Shown here in pieces: positions 7,083 through 12,051 of a stretch of DNA of 12,051 bases (its first letter is position 1; every line of letters starts with the position of its first letter). Source of the stretch: Geminicoccaceae bacterium (lineage in GTDB: Bacteria; Pseudomonadota; Alphaproteobacteria; Geminicoccales; Geminicoccaceae); contig JAGREZ010000147.1 in NCBI GenBank assembly GCA_020446285.1, forward strand, positions 1-12,051, written 5' to 3'. Position numbers and translations under genes: made by a program. Below the pieces are notes generated by a model that was not told the DNA's origin, ran no database searches, and worked only from the letters and a program-made list of their open reading frames with translations.

Positions 7083-8344
7083 GCATTCCCCGTGCCATCC
7101 CCGCAAGGCGGCTCGTCGCCATCAATCGCTACTATCGACCGGACGAGTCGGCGACCGCACAGTTGCTCACAGGACTTCTCGAACATCGGGCAGACCGGGG
7201 CGAACGGGTCACGGTCATCGCCGGACGTTCCCTGTATGCGGGGCAGCACACGACACTCGCTCCGCGCGACCGGCTCGATGGTGTGGAAATCCTGCGCGTG
7301 TGGAGCACACGGTTCGGCCGCCACGTCCTGCCGGCCCGCATCATCGACGATCTCACCTTCTGTGCATCCGCCCTCCTCGTGCTGACCGGACTCCTGCGGC
7401 GGGGCGACATCCTTCTCGCCAAGACCGACCCGCCGATCCTGCCGCTGATGGCCATGATCGCAGCACGGCTGCGCGGTGCGCGCCTGCATGTCTGGTGTCA
7501 GGACCTGTTTCCGGAAACCGCCATCGCCCTTGGCATGACCGCCCGGATTCCCATGGTCGGCCGCATCCTCCGTGGCTTGCGCAATCTCGCCATCGCCCGC
7601 GCGGAACGGATCGTGGTGATCGGTGACGGCATGGCCGAAACGCTCGTTCGCCAGGGTATCGAACACGAGCGGATCGCGATCGCGCCCAACTGGGCACCCG
7701 AAACCGTCATGCCGGTGCCGGCAGCGAACAATCCCCTGCGCCGGGAACTCGGTCTGCAGGAAATGAAGATCGTCGGCTATTCGGGCAATCTCGGCCGGGC
7801 ACATGCAGCAGCGGAGGTGGCACGGCTGGTCGAGGACAGCCTCGGCTGCCGTGATCTCGCCTGGGTCTTTTGCGGTGGCGGCCATGGCATGCAGCGGATC
7901 GCGGCGCTGGCGCATCGCCTGCCCTGTGACCGGCTGAAGTTTCTGCCGCATCAGCCGCGGGCCGGGCTGGCACGATCCCTGTCACTGCCGGACATGCATC
8001 TCGTCTCGCTCGATCCGGCCTGCGAAGGGCTGGTCCTGCCATCGAAGATCTACGGAATCGTCGCCGCCGGGCGGCCGGTCCTGTTCCTTGGCGATCCGCT
8101 CGGACCCACGGCAAGGCTGATCCGCGAACTCGATCTTGGCATCGTCCTTCCCGTCGACCGCCCGAACGAGGCCCTCGAACGTCTTTTGAGCTGCCTGCGG
8201 GGAGAGATCACGCTGCCCGGCGAAAGCCGGCTTCGCGCAGTGCATGAGCGCCTTCTCGGCCGCGAACATGCCCTCGCCCGCTGGTCGCGGATTCTGGATG
8301 GGGAACCGTACCGCCAGCCCCCTGAACAAAGGCATGCCGCATGA
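7079..8344 (+). CDS. Glycosyltransferase family 4 (WcaI/WbuB-like)
   Basis: A GT-B-fold retaining glycosyltransferase of 421 residues, probably adding one sugar to the lipid-linked repeat unit on the cytosolic face. The N-terminal domain opens with NRYYRPDESATAQLL (16-30), the acceptor-side motif of the WcaI/WbuB group. The middle has WCQDLFPETAIALG (139-152), comparable to the HIQDYEVDAMLGLG stretch of E. coli WcaI, and PNWAPE (203-208). The nucleotide-sugar domain has GYSGNLGRAH (233-242), FCGGGHG (264-270) and GLVLPSKIYGIVAAGRP (317-333). In the colanic acid locus wcaI also follows gmd-fcl, which supports a related role. Donor and acceptor cannot be deduced; GDP-fucose is possible because of its neighbour. 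The ATG overlaps the fcl stop as ATGA, and its own stop overlaps the next ATG the same way. Confidence 0.92.
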   Translation: MSIPRAIPARRLVAINRYYRPDESATAQLLTGLLEHRADRGERVTVIAGRSLYAGQHTTLAPRDRLDGVEILRVWSTRFGRHVLPARIIDDLTFCASALLVLTGLLRRGDILLAKTDPPILPLMAMIAARLRGARLHVWCQDLFPETAIALGMTARIPMVGRILRGLRNLAIARAERIVVIGDGMAETLVRQGIEHERIAIAPNWAPETVMPVPAANNPLRRELGLQEMKIVGYSGNLGRAHAAAEVARLVEDSLGCRDLAWVFCGGGHGMQRIAALAHRLPCDRLKFLPHQPRAGLARSLSLPDMHLVSLDPACEGLVLPSKIYGIVAAGRPVLFLGDPLGPTARLIRELDLGIVLPVDRPNEALERLLSCLRGEITLPGESRLRAVHERLLGREHALARWSRILDGEPYRQPPEQRHAA

Positions 8345-8955
8345 ACGCAACCGCACTTGCCGCCCGGAATACCGCCAGACCGGCATCACGCAGCATCGAC
8401 GGGGATCGGGGATATCCGCGGGTCATGCTGCACAATGGCGAACGCCGGCGGCTCATCGCGACCCATGATCTCTCGGGCTACCGTCGGCCAGTGATCGAGG
8501 GCAATCGCCCGCTGGCCTGGCGAATGGCGTGGTATCTGGTCAACGCGCTCATCTTCGAGAGCAGTCTTCTGGGCCTCCTGCCCTCATCGCTCAAGGCGCG
8601 CATCCTCCGCCTCTTCGGCGCGCGGGTCGGCACGGGGCTCGTCATCAAGCCCCGCGTGACCATCAAGTATCCATGGTTCCTCGATGTCGGCGATCATGTC
8701 TGGATCGGCGAAATGAGCTGGATCGACAATCACTGCGCGGTCGAGATCGGTTCGCATGTCTGCATCAGCCAGGGTGCGCGTCTCTTCACCGGCAATCACG
8801 ACTGGAACGACACTTGTTTTTCATTCTTCTGCCAACCCGTGCGCGTCGGTGCCGGATCATGGATCGGCGCCTTCTCGATCCTGCCACCGGGAACCGACAT
8901 CCCGCCCGGAACCGTGATCGGCTGCGGCTGCACAATGATCCAGTCCACGAAATGA
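8341..8955 (+). CDS. WcaF-like polysaccharide O-acetyltransferase (hexapeptide repeat)
   Basis: A 204-residue left-handed beta-helix acyltransferase of the WcaF group, expected to acetylate a sugar of the repeat unit with acetyl-CoA. The core begins at DLSGYRRP (43-50), as in WcaF, followed by an amphipathic helix (AWRMAWYLVNALIF). The hexapeptide coils run from about 91 to 198 (LFGARVGTGLVIKPRVTIKYPW, VGDHVWIGEMSWI, IGSHVCISQGARL). The catalytic His153 lies in TGNHDWN, matching TGSHDH of WcaF. Two things are odd. About 42 extra residues precede the core, and the C-terminus stops at IGCGCTMIQSTK, without the usual VAGNPA-type tail. The tail is not found in another frame before the next gene, so the shortening looks genuine. 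The start is set by the ATGA overlap at 8341; the internal ATG at residue 29 is an alternative. Confidence 0.9.
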   Translation: MNATALAARNTARPASRSIDGDRGYPRVMLHNGERRRLIATHDLSGYRRPVIEGNRPLAWRMAWYLVNALIFESSLLGLLPSSLKARILRLFGARVGTGLVIKPRVTIKYPWFLDVGDHVWIGEMSWIDNHCAVEIGSHVCISQGARLFTGNHDWNDTCFSFFCQPVRVGAGSWIGAFSILPPGTDIPPGTVIGCGCTMIQSTK

Positions 8956-8959
8956 AGGA
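8954..8959 (+). promoter_or_regulatory. Ribosome binding site of the flippase gene
   Basis: GAAGGA lies nine bases before ATG 8969 and overlaps the stop of the acetyltransferase gene. This junction lacks an ATGA overlap and has one of the two clear Shine-Dalgarno sites in the operon. It fixes the flippase start at 8969. Confidence 0.75.
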
Positions 8960-8968
8960 CCGGCAAGC

Positions 8969-10357
8969 ATGACGGAAACAGGAAATCCCGAAACCCGATG
9001 GCCGCAACTCCTGCTGTCGCGCCTGCGCGAGCTGGTCGGCGAGGTGTTGCTGACCCAGGCATTGTATGTGCTGGCACTGCGCGGGGTCAGCGCCTGCCTC
9101 ATGTTCACGACGACCACGCTTCTCGCGAGACATCTGGGACCGGAAGGACTGGGCGCGTTCTCCGCGACCATGGCGTTGCTGATCCTCGCATCGCTTCCCC
9201 TGTCATTCGGCATTCCGCAAGGCATCGTCCGCATCGTCCAGTCATGTCTCGCAAGGGATGACGAGGCGGCCGTGGCCGCGGCGGTACGCTGGTCGCTGGT
9301 GACCGGAGGTACCGCTGCTGCCGCCGGCGCGCTGATCCTCCTCACGCTTTGGGCAGGCGCCTCGATCCTCGGCCTCACCCTGCCGTTCCATGCCCTCGCC
9401 GTCGCCCTCTGTCTCGTTCCCTTCGTGCTCATCATGTGCGCGAGCGGCGTCTTGCGCGCCTTCAGTGCCCCCATTCTGGCGGTTCTGCCCGATCTCATCG
9501 GCCGCAACGGACTGCTGGTCATTGCGCTTGGCATCTTTCTTGCGTTCGACGTGGTGTTCGAGGTGGGCACGATCCTGTTTTCGCAGGCCCTTTCGATCAT
9601 CCTTGGCTGTGCGGTCGCGCTCTATCTCGTGCACCGCACGACGAGACACCTCCACGGCGTGAAGGCAACGGCAGAAAGAAGCAGCGAATGGCGTTCGATC
9701 TGCTGGCCACTTCTGGCCGCAGGCATTGCCGGAACGGTCATGACGCACGCGGATCTGGTCATGCTGGCGCTCATTCGCGGCGATGACGCTGCGGGCCTCT
9801 ACCGTGCCGCGAGCCTTGCGGCGGTGGTCGCGACCGTCGTGCTCGCGGCCTTTCTTCATCCACTCGCCCCGCGCGTCGCGGCCTTCGCCGCCCAGGGCAA
9901 GGACGAGCAATTGCAGCGGCTCGTCTCGTTCGTCACCCTGTGCACCACCGCCCTGACCCTCCCCATAGCCTTCGCCCTCTTGATCTCCCCGGAGGCGATC
10001 CTCACCCTCGTCTTCGGCGACCGGTTCGCCCCGGGTGCCGCCACGCTCTCCATCCTCGTGATCGGGCAGGTGGTCAGCGTGCTGTGCGGCCCGGTCGCCA
10101 TGGTCCTCCAGTATTCGGGATCCGAACGCCGGGTGGCCGCGACCTTCGCCGCCTGCACCGGCATCAACATCCTCCTCAACGCCGCTCTCATACCCGTATT
10201 CGGTGCCGAGGGAGCGGCCATGGCCACCGCCCTCTCGCTGGTTGCATGGAATGTTCACCTGACCCTGTTCGCCAGCCGGCACCGCAACCTCTCGACCAGC
10301 ATCTTCGCATGCGGCCTCCTCATCAATGCCGCACCGGCGCCGCGGTCCTCGTCATGA
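8969..10357 (+). CDS. Wzx-type polysaccharide flippase (MOP superfamily)
   Basis: A 462-residue integral membrane protein of the polysaccharide transporter (Wzx) family, expected to flip undecaprenyl-linked repeat units to the periplasm. After a polar N-terminus the family opening is clear (ALYVLALRGVSACLMFTTTT at 31-50, then LLARHLGPEGLGAFS). It is followed by about a dozen hydrophobic segments with short charged loops. Features common to the family include GIPQGIVRIV (85-94), a long soluble loop near 220-235, ADLVMLALIRGDDAAGLYRAA near the second-half repeat, LVFGDRFAPGA, and GAEGAAMATALSLV near the end. The C-terminus stops soon after that helix, so the last one or two helices of 14-helix homologues may be absent. 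The start is supported by a good ribosome binding site. Its TGA overlaps the sulfotransferase ATG, and that stretch of the tail (APAPRSSS) may be shaped by the overlap. Confidence 0.9.
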   Translation: MTETGNPETRWPQLLLSRLRELVGEVLLTQALYVLALRGVSACLMFTTTTLLARHLGPEGLGAFSATMALLILASLPLSFGIPQGIVRIVQSCLARDDEAAVAAAVRWSLVTGGTAAAAGALILLTLWAGASILGLTLPFHALAVALCLVPFVLIMCASGVLRAFSAPILAVLPDLIGRNGLLVIALGIFLAFDVVFEVGTILFSQALSIILGCAVALYLVHRTTRHLHGVKATAERSSEWRSICWPLLAAGIAGTVMTHADLVMLALIRGDDAAGLYRAASLAAVVATVVLAAFLHPLAPRVAAFAAQGKDEQLQRLVSFVTLCTTALTLPIAFALLISPEAILTLVFGDRFAPGAATLSILVIGQVVSVLCGPVAMVLQYSGSERRVAATFAACTGINILLNAALIPVFGAEGAAMATALSLVAWNVHLTLFASRHRNLSTSIFACGLLINAAPAPRSSS

Positions 10358-11334
10358 CCCCGACGCCCGTCTTCCTCCTGTCCATGCCGCGCGGCGGCTC
10401 GACCTGGCTGCAACGGCTGATCGGCTGTCATGACGAGATCGCCACGCTCAACGAACCATGGTTCCTCCTTCCGCTCATCTACATGCGCCGCCGACGCGGC
10501 ATCAGCTCGGAATACTGGCAGGACACATGCGGCAAGGCGCTTGGCGAACTGTTCGGCCGGCTCGATGACGGCGAGGCCGTGTTCGACGCCGCCGTGCGCG
10601 CCTTCGCCGGGCGGGTCCATGAAGCCGCAACGCCGAACGGCGAGCGCTACTTCCTCGACAAGACGCCGCGCTATGCCCTCGTCGCCGAGGACATCGTCCG
10701 CATCTTTCCCGATGCGAAGCTGATCTTCCTGTGGCGCAATCCTCTCTCCGTCCTGTCCTCGATGCTGGAACTTTCCGGTGATCGCTGGCTCGTGCCACGC
10801 TTCGATATCGACCTCCTCGAGGGATGGCCGCGTCTCGTCGATCTTGCCCGAAAACTCGGCGATCGCGCCCTTTGCGTGCGCTACGAGGATCTCGTGCGGG
10901 ATCGCGATGCGGTCCTCGAACGGATCTTTGGGCATCTCGGTCTCGACTTCGATCCGGCGATGCTCGATCCGGCACGCTCGGGGCTTGCGCCGGGACTGAT
11001 GGGCGACAGCAAATCGAATGCCATGCAGAGCCTCGATGACGGCATCCGGCTCACGGGCTGGCGGCAACGCCTGCGCGGGCCTCTGCGCCGGCGCTGGTCG
11101 AAGCGCTATCTCGCAGCACTCGGAGCGGAGCGACTGGCCTTCATGGGATACGATGCCGGCGATCTCGACCTCACATCGCTGCAACCGTGTTTCCGGCCAC
11201 GGGAATGGCTCGGCGATCTCGCCTGCCGTGGCTACGCCCACGCCTTCCACGGACTGCATCTCGAATATCCGCTGCGCCGCTTCGCGAAACGCCTGAGCGG
11301 TCGCGAGCGCGGACGCCAGTTCGGCATGATCTGA
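10354..11334 (+). CDS. PAPS-dependent sulfotransferase
   Basis: A 326-residue sulfotransferase predicted to move sulfate from PAPS (3'-phosphoadenosine 5'-phosphosulfate) to a hydroxyl of an acceptor. The 5'-phosphosulfate loop is MPRGGSTWL (11-19), right at the N-terminus. DKTPRY (102-107) follows, then the 3'-phosphate-binding strand and helix LIFLWRNPLSVLSSML (123-138) with Arg128 and Ser132/Ser135-136, and VRYEDLV (175-181). These are the standard motifs of the Sulfotransfer_1/3 family. There is no signal peptide or membrane anchor, so it should act in the cytosol. The ATG overlaps the flippase stop, and the gene sits inside a fucose polysaccharide operon, so the acceptor is most likely the repeat unit or its lipid-linked form. 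A different acceptor, such as a lipid, cannot be excluded. The C-terminal 60 residues are rich in Arg and Phe and not recognisable. Confidence 0.92.
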   Translation: MTPTPVFLLSMPRGGSTWLQRLIGCHDEIATLNEPWFLLPLIYMRRRRGISSEYWQDTCGKALGELFGRLDDGEAVFDAAVRAFAGRVHEAATPNGERYFLDKTPRYALVAEDIVRIFPDAKLIFLWRNPLSVLSSMLELSGDRWLVPRFDIDLLEGWPRLVDLARKLGDRALCVRYEDLVRDRDAVLERIFGHLGLDFDPAMLDPARSGLAPGLMGDSKSNAMQSLDDGIRLTGWRQRLRGPLRRRWSKRYLAALGAERLAFMGYDAGDLDLTSLQPCFRPREWLGDLACRGYAHAFHGLHLEYPLRRFAKRLSGRERGRQFGMI

Positions 11335-11337
11335 GGA
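11332..11337 (+). promoter_or_regulatory. Ribosome binding site of the last glycosyltransferase gene
   Basis: TGAGGA overlaps the sulfotransferase stop codon and lies seven bases before ATG 11345. It supports that start and suggests ribosome re-initiation at this junction. Confidence 0.7.
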
Positions 11338-11344
11338 CCACGGC

Positions 11345-12051
11345 ATGAACGCGAAGATACCGGCGCTGTCCATCGTCACGGCGGTCCGCAATGCACAGGG
11401 CGCGCTCGCCCGAACGGCCGCCTCGATCCGCCCGCTCGCCCGACTTCTGGATCTGGAATGGATCATTGTCGATGGTGCGTCCACCGACGGAACCGCAGCC
11501 TTCGCGAGCATGTTCGACGAGCGCTGGATCCGTGCGTCGAGCGAACCGGACACGGGCATCTACGATGCCATGAACAAGGGGATCCGGCGTGCCCGGGGCG
11601 ACCTGATCTGGTTTCTCAACGCCGGCGATCTCGTCGCCTCGGGCGACAGCCTCGCCGGCTTCATCGGCGCACTGCCACCGCCGGCACGCGCAGGCGCGCT
11701 CTTCTACGGCGACGCGCTCGAACCTTCGGCCGACGGCAGGCTGCTGTTCAAGCGGGCCCGCCGCCCCGAAAGCCTGCCCTTCGGACTGTTCGCTCATCAT
11801 CAGGCGATGCTGTTCGGCCGCGACGCGATAGCACCCTATCGCTACGATACCACGCTTTCGATCGCCGCCGATTACGGACTGGTCGCGGGCATGTGGCGGG
11901 GCGGCGTTCCGTTCGAGCGGATCGACCTGCCTGTCTGCGTCTTCGAACGCGGCGGCGCCTCGGCGACCAATGTCCTGCGTGGCATGGTCGAACAGGCGAG
12001 AGCCAAGCACGATGCACTCGATCTGCCGCGCTGGAAGGCAGCCGCCATCGG
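11345..12051 (+). CDS. Glycosyltransferase family 2 (WcaE-like), cut by window end
   Basis: The first 235 codons of a GT-A-fold family 2 glycosyltransferase; the frame stays open to the end of the window. Motifs are LSIVTAVRNAQGAL (8-21) at the nucleotide-binding strand, WIIVDGASTDGT (39-50), SEPDTGIYDAMNKGI (66-80), and GDLIWFLNAGD (85-95) where the DxD-like metal site falls. The later stretch LFYGDALE and the HHQAMLF segment (151-157), then YDTTLSIAADYGL (167-179), are acceptor-side motifs seen in WcaE-type enzymes. The EPDTGIYDAMNKG signature is characteristic of the WcaE group, which in colanic acid synthesis is proposed to transfer fucose. That fits the upstream gmd-fcl pair, but donor specificity is inferred. 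It starts ten bases after the sulfotransferase stop with TGAGGA upstream. The length is not known because it is truncated here. Confidence 0.92.
   Translation, partial: MNAKIPALSIVTAVRNAQGALARTAASIRPLARLLDLEWIIVDGASTDGTAAFASMFDERWIRASSEPDTGIYDAMNKGIRRARGDLIWFLNAGDLVASGDSLAGFIGALPPPARAGALFYGDALEPSADGRLLFKRARRPESLPFGLFAHHQAMLFGRDAIAPYRYDTTLSIAADYGLVAGMWRGGVPFERIDLPVCVFERGGASATNVLRGMVEQARAKHDALDLPRWKAAAI

Noticed and set aside
1..12051. Search for tRNA, rRNA, CRISPR repeats, insertion sequences, JUMPstart/ops elements and strong rho-independent terminators
   Set aside because: None seen by eye. Nearly all the sequence is accounted for by protein genes, and the single larger gap holds no ops-like GGCGGTAG motif.

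Overview
The window is GC-rich chromosomal DNA with dense, tightly packed genes. It looks alphaproteobacterial. The main reasons are the protein families present, the strong G/C bias at third codon positions, and a perfect CtrA-type box (TTAA-N7-TTAAC) in the main control region. The genus cannot be told from the sequence. I see no tRNA, rRNA, insertion sequence, CRISPR array or attachment site.

Left part (1-1943, plus strand): a short membrane/polyamine module. It holds a 50-residue small membrane protein, a 73-residue DUF350 membrane protein, and a membrane-anchored aminopropyltransferase (spermidine-synthase-like) of about 505 residues. The last gene has no ATG, GTG or TTG at the expected place and probably starts at CTG 426. 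It converges on, and overlaps by 34 bases, the next gene.

Middle (1910-3415, minus strand): a Wzy_C-type O-antigen ligase/polymerase. It is divergent from the right-hand operon. The 129-base gap 3416-3544 is the largest non-coding stretch in the window and carries the CtrA-type box.

Right part (3545-12051, plus strand): one compact polysaccharide operon. In order it encodes an initiating sugar-phosphate transferase (membrane PglC-type PGT), GDP-mannose 4,6-dehydratase (gmd), GDP-L-fucose synthase (fcl), a WcaI/WbuB-like GT4 glycosyltransferase, a WcaF-like O-acetyltransferase, a Wzx-type flippase, a PAPS-dependent sulfotransferase, and a WcaE-like GT2 glycosyltransferase cut by the window end. 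Five of the seven junctions are ATGA stop/start overlaps, so translation is probably coupled.

Together the right part and the ligase describe a Wzx/Wzy-type pathway. Repeat units are started on a lipid carrier, receive GDP-L-fucose-derived sugar and O-acetyl groups, are flipped, then polymerised or ligated by the divergent Wzy_C protein. The gene set resembles the colanic acid locus (gmd-fcl-wcaI, wcaF, wcaE, flippase), with a sulfotransferase added. The main hypothesis worth testing is that this cell makes a fucose-containing, possibly sulfated surface polysaccharide under cell-cycle (CtrA) control.
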